64,000 nt of DNA from Aureispira anguillae (lineage in GTDB: Bacteria > Bacteroidota > Bacteroidia > Chitinophagales > Saprospiraceae). Each line of letters opens with the position of its first letter. Within the stretch, counting starts at the first letter, position 1. Made by a program: the position numbers and the translations under genes. Positions 56,020 through 63,497 of this stretch are shown piece after piece. The notes under the pieces are model-generated. The model saw only the letters and a list, made by a program, of their open reading frames with translations. It was not told the origin of the DNA and did not search any database. The stretch covers positions 62,001-126,000 of the forward strand of contig NZ_AP026867.1 of NCBI RefSeq assembly GCF_026000115.1, in the 5' to 3' direction.

Positions 56020-57231
56020 CTAGAACCAACCAATTGCTGCCAAAATTCCCTTTGTACCTAACAGTAAGGTAGTAAGGATGATAAGCATAGCCAGACAATT
56101 GACCACTTGGGAGTTAACCTGCTTTCCCATAATTGTTTTGTCATTCATTACCCAAAGTAAAAATAGTGCAATAATTGGCAACAAAAGCCCATTAGAAATC
56201 TGAGCAAATAAAATAACTAGCGTAGGTTTGAACCCAAGACAAGAAAAAATAAGACCAATCAACAATACAAGCATCCAAGTCAACCTAAAATTCGCTGCGG
56301 TTAACTTCTTTTCCCAACCCAATATTTCAGAAGTGGCAAAGGCTGCTGCTAGGGGAGCTGTAATGGCTGAAGAAAGCCCTGCTGCAAAGAAACCCAGCGA
56401 TAAAAAAAGACCAGCCCAATTTCCCAACAAAGGAACCAATCCTTTTGACAAATCTTGGGCACTTTGTATTGTAGTAGTGCTTGTGTGGACTGTTGCAGCA
56501 GCAGTAATCAAAATCGCCATTGTAATTAATCCTCCCAATAGAATAGAAAAAGTTAAATCCCAATGTGCATCTTTTAGATTTTTATTGGCTGCCCAGCGTT
56601 TTTGGCTGGAAGATGCATGGAGAAATAAATTGTAAGGAACAACGGTCGTTCCAATCAAGCCCATTACCATCAATAAGGAGTTATTAGGCAAAGAAGGGCA
56701 GCATAAGCCCGCTAAAATAGCTCCCAAATTGGGGCGAACAGCGATTGCTGCCACCAAAAATATGAATCCCATTGAAGCCACTAACAGGACTAAAAAACGT
56801 TCAATAAATTGATACTTCCCAATCCATAAGACCAGCAAAGCAATAGCTCCAATTAAGATGACCAATGGATTGAAAGGGTAACTGGGAAAATAATCATTAA
56901 ACCCTAATACCGCTCCTGTGATATTGCCTGCTTCATAAGCTGCATTACCAATCAGAATAGCTCCAATAACTAAAATAGCAGCCCCCATTTTCAAAATAGG
57001 GTTTTGTATTTTTATGCGTAAAGCTTGCCCTATTCCCATGCCTCCAATTACCCCCAAACGAGCAGCCATTTCTTGTAGTATATAAGTAGCAACAACAGAA
57101 AAGAGGACAGCCCAAAGCAAGGTGTAACCATAACTGCTGCCTGCAAGCGTAGCAGTAGTGATGGTACCAGGGCCAATAAAGGCTGCGGCAACCATTGCTC
57201 CAGGACCTATTTTTTTGAATTGAGAAAGCAT
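56020..57231 (-). CDS. Atypical NRAMP-family transporter
   Basis: 403 residues with about eleven membrane helices. It is clearly NRAMP-like in overall pattern (KIGPGAMVAAAFIGPGTITT, LLWAVLFSVVATYILQEMAA, IGTTVVPYNLFLHASSSQKR). However, the canonical metal motif DPGN in helix 1 reads GPGT (residues 20-23), and the helix 6 motif MPH reads VPY. Those residues coordinate Mn/Fe in typical members, so another ion or a non-metal substrate is likely. Bacillus YcsG, a similar NRAMP-like protein, is encoded beside ycsF (pxpA); here pxpA is about 6 kb away. A lipoprotein gene lies 26 bp upstream on the same strand. Confidence 0.85.
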   Translation of the reverse strand: MLSQFKKIGPGAMVAAAFIGPGTITTATLAGSSYGYTLLWAVLFSVVATYILQEMAARLGVIGGMGIGQALRIKIQNPILKMGAAILVIGAILIGNAAYEAGNITGAVLGFNDYFPSYPFNPLVILIGAIALLVLWIGKYQFIERFLVLLVASMGFIFLVAAIAVRPNLGAILAGLCCPSLPNNSLLMVMGLIGTTVVPYNLFLHASSSQKRWAANKNLKDAHWDLTFSILLGGLITMAILITAAATVHTSTTTIQSAQDLSKGLVPLLGNWAGLFLSLGFFAAGLSSAITAPLAAAFATSEILGWEKKLTAANFRLTWMLVLLIGLIFSCLGFKPTLVILFAQISNGLLLPIIALFLLWVMNDKTIMGKQVNSQVVNCLAMLIILTTLLLGTKGILAAIGWF

Positions 57232-57257
57232 AGTAATTGATGGATTAGAGCCAGTGA

Positions 57258-57785
57258 TTAGTCCTCCAAAAGAGCAGCATAATCGTCATCTTTGAATAAG
57301 GCTAGGTTATCGTTGACAAGATCTGTTTGCCCCGAAAAAACAACTTTGGTACCATCAATTATTCCATCTCCTAATTCCGAAGAGAAGGTTCTAGTATCTA
57401 GGTTGATTTCAAAAACGAGTTGTTGGGAAGAAGCGCCTTTTATGGGAGCATTTCCTTGCAAAGAGGCTAGCGGAGGCAACATCCCTTCAAATTTCATTAA
57501 CAAGCCTTCTACTCTACCGTCGTATTCTCTAACTCCCAATAACCAAGATTCATCGTGCCCTGATTTGCTATAAATACCAACACAGTCTGACAATTGTAGC
57601 GCTTTAGGAAGAGAAGCTACTTTGGGTTTGCTATTGGTTGTTTTTGGGGCAGGGGGAGTTGGACTAGTAGCCGTGGAGGGTTCTGTTACTTTTACGGTTG
57701 CCGTATTGGTATTGGGTGCTTTTTCGGTTTCTGTACAGGCTTGAAGCACAAGAAGTGTAAGAAGCAATAAAATGCTATTTTTCAT
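57258..57785 (-). CDS. Hypothetical lipoprotein
   Basis: 175 residues. A classic lipoprotein signal, LLLLTLLVLQAC, places the lipidated Cys at residue 17. A Thr/Pro/Ala/Lys-rich spacer (about 20-55) leads to a compact C-terminal domain with LQLSDCVGIYSKSGHDESWL, GRVEGLLMKFEG and FEINLDTRTFSSELGDGIID. No family recognised. It is flanked on the same strand by a CHMI-family tautomerase gene (33 bp upstream) and the NRAMP-like transporter (26 bp downstream), so these are probably co-transcribed. Possible partner of the transporter, unproven. Confidence 0.75.
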   Translation of the reverse strand: MKNSILLLLTLLVLQACTETEKAPNTNTATVKVTEPSTATSPTPPAPKTTNSKPKVASLPKALQLSDCVGIYSKSGHDESWLLGVREYDGRVEGLLMKFEGMLPPLASLQGNAPIKGASSQQLVFEINLDTRTFSSELGDGIIDGTKVVFSGQTDLVNDNLALFKDDDYAALLED

Positions 57786-57818
57786 AATAAGAGTTAAATG
57801 ATTTTAAATGTTAAATAC

Positions 57819-58169
57819 TTATACCATGGATTTATTACAATAAGTCGATTTTTCAAAATCCCTAATGTTGATTGAAATGACAGGGACATCGGGAAACATT
57901 TTCTTTAGCTGACTAACAATTTGCCGAGAAAGGTTGCTTTTTTGCGCTGTATTTCGCCCCTCCATAATGTTCGCAAAAACATGGATAAAATCATCTTTTG
58001 TATTACCTATATTATAATAAGCAGGTTTAAAAGGAGTAATTCGCACCTTAATGTCCCCCGCTGCAAATAAATTGGTAGCCGCTGCTGTATCATAGACCAA
58101 TTGCATGATTTTTTCAGGATTTTGCTGTTCAATTATTTGTTCAGAACAATCAATTACAAAATGTGGCAT
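57819..58169 (-). CDS. CHMI-family tautomerase (5-carboxymethyl-2-hydroxymuconate isomerase-like)
   Basis: 116 residues from the ATG at 58169. This start is chosen because the family uses Pro2, exposed after Met removal, as the catalytic base (MPHFVIDCSE); the upstream in-frame extension would bury it. Other signatures: VYDTAAATNLFAAGDIKVRI, FIHVFANIMEGRNTAQKSNL and LSRQIVSQLKKMFPDVPVIS. In HpaF this fold isomerises 5-carboxymethyl-2-hydroxymuconate in homoprotocatechuate breakdown. No other hpa gene is present, so a different tautomerisation is possible. It probably heads an operon with the lipoprotein and NRAMP-like genes. Confidence 0.85.
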   Translation of the reverse strand: MPHFVIDCSEQIIEQQNPEKIMQLVYDTAAATNLFAAGDIKVRITPFKPAYYNIGNTKDDFIHVFANIMEGRNTAQKSNLSRQIVSQLKKMFPDVPVISINIRDFEKSTYCNKSMV

Positions 58170-58274
58170 AGTGTATCGTTTATTCACTGATCTTAGGCAA
58201 ATGGAATGGTTTTGTTACTTCTGTCGTAAATTAAAAAACAAAACATCTAAGTTGAGGTAAGATCAGTTGATGAG

Positions 58275-59804
58275 TTAAAATAGTTTTTTCTTATTTGTTT
58301 TTCCCAAAGCAGTAACAGGAATGTGGTCAATAAAAACAATTTCTTTGGGCATTTGATGTCGGGCTGCATGGTCTTTTAACCATTCTTGGAGGTTTGATTG
58401 ATCGAGTACTTGTTGCGGTTTTAAAACCACAAATGCTTTCAGTCGTTGTCCAAACTCTGGATCAGAAATACCAATAACAGCAGTTTGCTGAATCGCATCA
58501 TGTTGCAATAAGATATGTTCTAATTCTACAGGATAAACATTTTCTCCCCCAGATACAATTCGGTCGTCCACTCGTCCACAGAGAAAGTAATACCCTTGTT
58601 CGTTCTGATAAGCTAAATCCCCTGTAGGTATCCAACTATCTGTTGTGTTTTTCATGCCCCAACTACTTCTTACAGATAGCGCCCCAACCGTTCCTATAGC
58701 GACTTCTTGTTGGTTGTTATCTAATAATTTAAGTTGAACCCCTCTAATTTTTTTGCCAATTGTATTGGCATGTAATTTTAAATCTTCTGTAGTTGCCATA
58801 ATGCAAAACCCTGCCTCGGAAGTTCCATACAGGTTGGCTAAATCATGTTTTAACAGCTTAAACGTCCGTTGTACCAAATTAGGATTTAGTGGCGCTCCGC
58901 CAGAAATAATAAGACGAGTGTAAATAAGTTCTAATTTACTTTGTTGGAGCAGCCGATCCAAAATTAAGGGAACTAAAATGAGTACTTGAACTCTATGTTT
59001 GAGTAATAAAGAAGTCGTTTTTTGCGCTTTAAAACGTTTGGTTAGCACAATCTTAACTCCCAGTGTAAGGGAAACCAAAAGTGCTGCCATTCCAAAACCA
59101 TGATAAATAGGTGTAGCAATATAAGCAGATTGATAAGTGCCTAGATTCAATTGGTTGAGTAAGGCAAAAAAGGGATTTAAAAAGTTAGAAACAGCAGGTT
59201 TCCGAACGGCAGTCTTAAACGCTCCAGTTGTTCCGCCTGTTAGGATAATTAATTTTCCAGCACTGCTTTTTTTTAGGTTGATTTTTTTCGTGGGCGTTTC
59301 GGTTGATAAACCTTGGATAGAATCAAAGGTTATGTGCTGACTGAGTAGCGTTTTTTTATCAAAATTGGAACGATGCACCATCTCCCAAACTTCTAGATCA
59401 TAAATGACACAATCAAAATTATGTTCATCTAATAAGTCATTAAATTGCGCACTCGTCATTTCTATATTGAGCAAATAAGCATCTGCACCCAAACAAGAGA
59501 GTGCAAACAATGACTTGACTAATGGGCTGTGGTTGCGACAAAGTAAGGCGACCTTCTTATGCGGGTGAATAGCGTGTTTTTCTTTTAGATTAACAGCTAA
59601 TTGTTGTGTTTCTTTATAAAGATCTTGATAACTAATGGATTGATAGTCATCTATGATGGCAGTTTCAGAAGGGTAGCTGCGAGCAGCGAATTCAAGTAGA
59701 GCCATTAGGTTGGTGCCTGTTCCGATTATGGAACGCAGTAAGCGATAGATTCCTACAGGAGTACTAATATTGGCTTGATATAATTTTTGGAAGGTTTGGA
59801 ACAT
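58275..59804 (-). CDS. AMP-forming acyl-CoA synthetase / ligase
   Basis: 509 residues of the ANL adenylation superfamily. Motifs: P-loop LIILTGGTTGAFKTA (a variant of TSGTTGxPK), PIYHGFGMAALLVSL, LYGTSEAGFC, WIPTGDLAY, hinge GRVDDRIVSGGENVYPVELE and the C-terminal catalytic lysine in ALGKTNKKKL. It activates a carboxylic acid with ATP, probably a fatty acid, for transfer to CoA or a carrier. All motifs are intact although the P-loop has Phe-Lys in place of Pro-Lys. A hairpin (59955-60002) separates it from the DapA-like gene upstream. Substrate unknown. Confidence 0.9.
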   Translation of the reverse strand: MFQTFQKLYQANISTPVGIYRLLRSIIGTGTNLMALLEFAARSYPSETAIIDDYQSISYQDLYKETQQLAVNLKEKHAIHPHKKVALLCRNHSPLVKSLFALSCLGADAYLLNIEMTSAQFNDLLDEHNFDCVIYDLEVWEMVHRSNFDKKTLLSQHITFDSIQGLSTETPTKKINLKKSSAGKLIILTGGTTGAFKTAVRKPAVSNFLNPFFALLNQLNLGTYQSAYIATPIYHGFGMAALLVSLTLGVKIVLTKRFKAQKTTSLLLKHRVQVLILVPLILDRLLQQSKLELIYTRLIISGGAPLNPNLVQRTFKLLKHDLANLYGTSEAGFCIMATTEDLKLHANTIGKKIRGVQLKLLDNNQQEVAIGTVGALSVRSSWGMKNTTDSWIPTGDLAYQNEQGYYFLCGRVDDRIVSGGENVYPVELEHILLQHDAIQQTAVIGISDPEFGQRLKAFVVLKPQQVLDQSNLQEWLKDHAARHQMPKEIVFIDHIPVTALGKTNKKKLF

Positions 59805-59954
59805 AATTACACTGAAACTAAAATCTTAGAAAAAGTAATTTGTTAAAGATAAGTAGTTCACACCAAATAACAACCATTTTTTAGTACAGATCTTTTTTAC
59901 AACTGTAAAATCTGCGCTTAGATAATATTTGTGGATTATAGCAGCTACAATAGG

Positions 59955-60002
59955 CTTGACCCCCTATTAATTTACAAGATTGATAAATTAAAGGAGGTCA
60001 AG
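59955..60002. terminator. Long hairpin between dapA-like and acyl-CoA ligase genes
   Basis: Arms CTTGACCCCCT (59955-59965) and AGGAGGTCAAG (59992-60002) pair with one mismatch, and AT-rich inner arms TTAATTTA/TAAATTAA extend the stem. No U-tract follows on the minus strand, so it could be a terminator, an attenuator or an RNA-stability hairpin. Confidence 0.5.
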
Positions 60003-60031
60003 GAGCTAATGGTTCATTTTTAAGAGGTTAA

Positions 60032-60916
60032 TTAAGAAATAGCTGCAAACAATAGTTGTTTTAGTTGCTCTTTATCCTTTTGAGATAAAGGCTTGAGAGG
60101 ACTTCTTAAGTGCCCACCTTTTTCTCCAAGCAGTTCTAATCCTGCTTGAACCGATCTAGGAAGCCCCTTCTCAACAATAAATTTTAATAAATCTACTTGT
60201 TGGTAAAAGATGCGTTGAGCCTCCTCTAATTTTCCATTTTTGATGCACTGGTATAAGTTGATATTTAATTGCGGGATTAGATTGTGAGCAGCCGTGCACC
60301 ACCCCGTAGCCCCTGCCACAAAAGCCCCTAATGCCAAAGGATTTGAGCCATTAAAAAAATCAACCTTCTCCCCAAGTACTTTCTTTAGATAATGCATGCG
60401 TTGGATATCGCCTGTACTTTCTTTAATCATAGTAACAGCGGGAATTGTTAGCAATCGTTCCAGCAGTTGGGGAGACATATCCACCCCACTAGTCGCAGGA
60501 TTATTATAAGCCATGATAGGAATGCTAATGTTGTTCGCAACAGTTTGATAATGCTCATAAATTTCATCGTCTGTTAATTTCCAATAACTCATAGGAATAA
60601 TCATAACAGCTTGAGCACCTAGCCGCTCTGCATGTTGGGCATGTTGAACCGTTTTTGCTGTGGTAAGGTTAGAAACTCCAACTAAGACAGGAACTCTACC
60701 GTTCACCTGTTCGATTGTAGCTTTTACAACCGCTTCTTTTTCATCATCACTTAAATAGGGTAGAACACCTGTGCTGCCTAGCGGAGCAATTGCATTTGCT
60801 TGATGGACAACTAGTCGCTCTACCAATGTCTTAAATAATGGGAGGTCAACTTTTTCTTCTTTTGTAAATGGCGTAATGGGATAAGCAATAATCCCCTTAA
60901 ATATTGTTGTTTTCAT
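60032..60916 (-). CDS. DapA/NanA-family class I aldolase
   Basis: 294 residues, the family's normal length. The Schiff-base Lys165 sits in AVTMIKESTGD, the catalytic Tyr in IPIMAYNNPATSG, and the substrate-carboxylate loop is PLGSTGVLPYLSD (Ser-Thr rather than the Thr-Thr of true DapA). The family cleaves or condenses pyruvate-type substrates (dihydrodipicolinate synthase, N-acetylneuraminate lyase, others). The gene follows a cupin gene by 17 bp and both are divergent from a MocR regulator. That points to a regulated catabolic role rather than housekeeping lysine synthesis. Exact reaction unknown. Confidence 0.88.
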   Translation of the reverse strand: MKTTIFKGIIAYPITPFTKEEKVDLPLFKTLVERLVVHQANAIAPLGSTGVLPYLSDDEKEAVVKATIEQVNGRVPVLVGVSNLTTAKTVQHAQHAERLGAQAVMIIPMSYWKLTDDEIYEHYQTVANNISIPIMAYNNPATSGVDMSPQLLERLLTIPAVTMIKESTGDIQRMHYLKKVLGEKVDFFNGSNPLALGAFVAGATGWCTAAHNLIPQLNINLYQCIKNGKLEEAQRIFYQQVDLLKFIVEKGLPRSVQAGLELLGEKGGHLRSPLKPLSQKDKEQLKQLLFAAIS

Positions 60917-60933
60917 AATAAATAGTTGGAGGG

Positions 60934-61392
60934 TTAATAATCTCTACCTTCTTCTTCTCGGAGTGCTACTCCTAAGTTTTGGAGTTGTGGCGCATTTTCA
61001 GCCGCAATATATTTAGCAGGCTGATCACTGCTCAAGTTACCATGTCGATGCCAAGCCCAAGAAGGAATGTAAACCGCATCTCCAGCTTTCCATTCTACTT
61101 TTTTATCTTCAACTTCTGTCCATCCTGTTCCCTCTATTACATACAATACCGTTTCATAAGTATGTCTGTGTTTGTTGGTAATTTGATTGGGCAATAGCCC
61201 CCCAATCGTTACACTGATGTTTTTCGTTGGCAAATCAATAAAAAATACAGGATGTTTTCTTTCTGTTGAAAATTGTTGATGTACGCCTGCTTGCTCTACA
61301 TTTCTGTGGATAATATTTTCAGGCAAATGAGCAACTGGTCTAGCGAATGTTTGGTGAAAGTCTTTAGAACTAAACTCTTTTTTTGTGGACAT
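60934..61392 (-). CDS. Cupin-domain protein
   Basis: 152 residues from the ATG at 61392; the longer frame would start upstream of the divergent promoter. Cupin motifs 1 and 2 are intact: HRHTYETVLYVIEGTGWTEV with the metal-binding His/Glu, and WKAGDAVYIPSWAWHRHGN. Related proteins include gentisate dioxygenase-like and sugar or keto-acid isomerase cupins. Probable metal-dependent enzyme or ligand-binding protein of the cytoplasm. Co-transcribed with the DapA-family aldolase and divergent from the MocR regulator, which likely controls both. Reaction unknown. Confidence 0.85.
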   Translation of the reverse strand: MSTKKEFSSKDFHQTFARPVAHLPENIIHRNVEQAGVHQQFSTERKHPVFFIDLPTKNISVTIGGLLPNQITNKHRHTYETVLYVIEGTGWTEVEDKKVEWKAGDAVYIPSWAWHRHGNLSSDQPAKYIAAENAPQLQNLGVALREEEGRDY

Positions 61393-61419
61393 AATTATAT
61401 GTTTTTGTGAATAATTTAT

Positions 61420-61440
61420 CCAAAGATAGCGTATCTTTGG
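61420..61440. promoter_or_regulatory. Palindromic divergent promoter/operator
   Basis: The arms CCAAAGATA (61420-61428) and TATCTTTGG (61432-61440) flank GCG. Each arm contains TATCTTTG, a full TAnnTTTG -7 box, on opposite strands. One box points to the MocR gene and the other to the cupin gene, so the two promoters are interlocked. Confidence 0.65.
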
Positions 61441-61482
61441 TCTACTTAAATGATACAGTTTTTGCAAAAAATGATAGACCAA
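61437..61482. promoter_or_regulatory. Inverted repeat, candidate MocR operator
   Basis: TTGGTCTA (61437-61444) and TAGACCAA (61475-61482) form an 8-bp inverted repeat separated by 30 bp. The right arm abuts the MocR start codon and the left arm overlaps the -7 box. Widely spaced repeats suit a MocR dimer and autoregulation. Confidence 0.45.
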
Positions 61483-62888
61483 TGAATAGGTTATGGTACT
61501 TTGATATTCAAATTAAGGAGGAGAATAAAAAAGCAGTTTATATACAAATCACAGATGCGATTATTGCAGCTATTAAGAATGGTCGTTTAAAACCGCAAGA
61601 GGCATTGCCCAGTACTCGAAAATTGGCAACAATAATTGGAGTCAATCGAAATACAGTACTTAAAGCATTGGACATTTTGATTGCAGAAGGTTGGTTGATT
61701 TCAAAAGATAGAATTGGCATTTTTGCAGCAAGTGTTAGCATTCAAGACCATCGTTCAAAGGATAAAAACTCAACTCTTGCTCCTGTCCATAAGAAAGCGG
61801 TTGTTGTCTTGGACGATGGCGTTCCTAATACGCAAATAGCCCCAATAAAAGAATTGGCGAGTGCTTATAGGCGAGTATTTAGTTTGAAATCTAGAAGAAC
61901 AATTTTAGGGTATACAGGGAGTTTGGGCGGTTTGAAATTTAGAGCAATCATTGCTCAGATGCTGAACCACAGGAGAGGAATGCAAGTAAGTGATGATGAA
62001 ATTTGTATAACTAGAGGAAGCCAAATGGCATTGTATTTAACGGCTCAATGTTTATTGACGGAAGGAGATCTTGTCTTGGTGGAATCGCCTGGGTATCGAC
62101 CTGCATCTGCCGTATTTATAAATGCTGGCGCTCAGGTAATGCCTATAGAAGTAGATCAGGATGGTATTGTCGTAGAAAAGGTAGAACAAGCCATTCTAAA
62201 ACATTCCAATATACAAGCCATTTATTTAACCCCTCATCATCAATATCCAACAACGGTTACACTGAGCCTCAAGAGAAGATTAAGGCTGGCTGAATTGGCA
62301 CAAGCACATAACTTTATAATTATTGAAGACGATTATGATCATGAATTTCATTTTGATAATCGACCAATTTTGCCAATTGCTAGTTATATGGCAATCAAAC
62401 ATTATATCTACATTGGTACGTTTAGTAAGATTGTGGCACCTGCTCTAAGAGTAGGGTATCTAGTGGCAAGTAGTGATTTTATTCAAAAGGTTGGTGCATT
62501 GAGGACAATTATTGACGTTCAAAATGATCCAATTATGGAGCAAGCTATCGTTGAATTGGTTAGAGAGGGGGCAATAAAACGGCACATTAAAAGAGCAGCG
62601 AAATATTATAAAGATAAGCGGCAATATTTTGAAGGCTTATTAAAGACTCATTTGGGGGACAAGGTTGACTATACTGTACCAACAGGAGGATTGGCTTTTT
62701 GGGTGCGTCCTAAAAAAGAGATAAAATTATCTGACTTAGTTGCCAACTTGGAAAAATCGAACCTTCAAATTAAGGATATTTCAAATTATAATTCTACGAC
62801 TTTGGTTCAAGGCTTAAGGTTAGGGTATGGGAGTATTGAAAAAGAGGAACTAGAAATGGCCATCCTCCAATTGAGTAAATGTTTGTGA
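61482..62888 (+). CDS. MocR-type GntR/aminotransferase regulator
   Basis: 468 residues from the ATG at 61482, which lies downstream of a -7 box; the GTG at 61407 lies before it. The N-terminal GntR winged helix is at about 8-85 (AVYIQITDAIIAAIKNGRLK, LPSTRKLATIIGVNRNTVLK). The C-terminal fold-type I aminotransferase-like domain has ITRGSQMALYLTAQCLL, AIYLTPHHQYPTT, the acid IIEDDYDHEFHF and the PLP lysine in YIGTFSKIVAPALRVGYL. MocR regulators bind PLP and often control amine or vitamin B6 metabolism. It is divergent from the cupin-DapA-family pair, its probable targets. Confidence 0.92.
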   Translation: MNRLWYFDIQIKEENKKAVYIQITDAIIAAIKNGRLKPQEALPSTRKLATIIGVNRNTVLKALDILIAEGWLISKDRIGIFAASVSIQDHRSKDKNSTLAPVHKKAVVVLDDGVPNTQIAPIKELASAYRRVFSLKSRRTILGYTGSLGGLKFRAIIAQMLNHRRGMQVSDDEICITRGSQMALYLTAQCLLTEGDLVLVESPGYRPASAVFINAGAQVMPIEVDQDGIVVEKVEQAILKHSNIQAIYLTPHHQYPTTVTLSLKRRLRLAELAQAHNFIIIEDDYDHEFHFDNRPILPIASYMAIKHYIYIGTFSKIVAPALRVGYLVASSDFIQKVGALRTIIDVQNDPIMEQAIVELVREGAIKRHIKRAAKYYKDKRQYFEGLLKTHLGDKVDYTVPTGGLAFWVRPKKEIKLSDLVANLEKSNLQIKDISNYNSTTLVQGLRLGYGSIEKEELEMAILQLSKCL

Positions 62889-63195
62889 TTCAAGGAGTAT
62901 TATTGGGTTTAGAATGAACTTTTTGCCATTCAAGTTATTATTTAGATAAGATAAGCTTGTTTTTTATGCTACCCGACGGTTTTTAAAATTTAACAGAATG
63001 GGCTTTTTCTAGTCCTATCTTAGCCTTTAGATCGTTTCACGCTAAGTTGTAATTGGGCTCTAATATCTAATTAGCTAAGAGCAAAGCGATCTAAAAATAG
63101 ATAAAAGCTGCCTCAATTTTAATTTTTACAAAAATCATCGGGTAGAGAACTTGTTTTTATAACGCTAAAATAAGCAATTCATTCAAAATAGATTA
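62889..63195. other. Intergenic region holding a foldback element, 307 bp
   Basis: Most of this gap is the 177-bp inverted-repeat element at 62969-63145. The rest is about 80 bp downstream of the MocR stop and about 50 bp before the Rof-like gene, without other recognisable signals. Confidence 0.6.
62969..63145. repeat. Putative MITE / foldback element, 177 bp
   Basis: The ends CTACCCGACGGTTTTT (62969-62984) and AAAAATCATCGGGTAG (63130-63145) are inverted with two mismatches. Pairing continues patchily inward; for example TAGATCG at 63028-63034 pairs with CGATCTA at 63087-63093. Flanking direct repeats CTTGTTTTTTAT (62956-62967) and CTTGTTTTTAT (63150-63160) could be a target duplication. 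There is no ORF inside. This fits a non-autonomous mobile element. Confidence 0.65.
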
Positions 63196-63471
63196 ATGCC
63201 TAAGATGGAAAACTATAAAAGAAAATATCAACCAATCAATTGCTCTTTTCACGATCTACTGTTAGAGAAAGCTACGTTTAGGAAAACAGTTGAAATTATT
63301 TATTATTCTGTAAATGGTACAAGGCAAGAAACTTCCAGTATTATAAAAGATGTTTTTACCCAAAAAAGTGGTGAATTTATGTTGTTGAGCAATGAGGAAC
63401 TTATTCGTCTAGATCATATCGTAAGTGTGGATGGTGTTCTATTGCCCGAAACAAGTTGTAATATTCAGTAA
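63196..63471 (+). CDS. Rho-binding antiterminator (Rof/YaeO)-like protein
   Basis: 91 residues. The segment KYQPINCSFHDLLLEKATFR followed by VEIIYYSVNG and EELIRLDHIVSVDGV matches the Rof/YaeO family pattern (YxPINC...D.LE... and RLDxIxS), small Sm-like beta-barrel proteins. E. coli YaeO binds Rho and inhibits transcription termination; many Bacteroidota homologues are uncharacterised. Either ATG at 63196 or 63205 could be the start. It is monocistronic and converges on the partial dehydrogenase gene. Family assignment moderate to good; activity on Rho inferred. Confidence 0.72.
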   Translation: MPKMENYKRKYQPINCSFHDLLLEKATFRKTVEIIYYSVNGTRQETSSIIKDVFTQKSGEFMLLSNEELIRLDHIVSVDGVLLPETSCNIQ

Positions 63472-63497
63472 TATTGAAGGAGTGATGAGGGAGTCCC

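Noticed and set aside
61393-61482. Long N-terminal extension of the cupin protein on the minus strand
   Set aside because: It would run across the divergent promoter palindrome; the conserved protein starts at the ATG at 61392.
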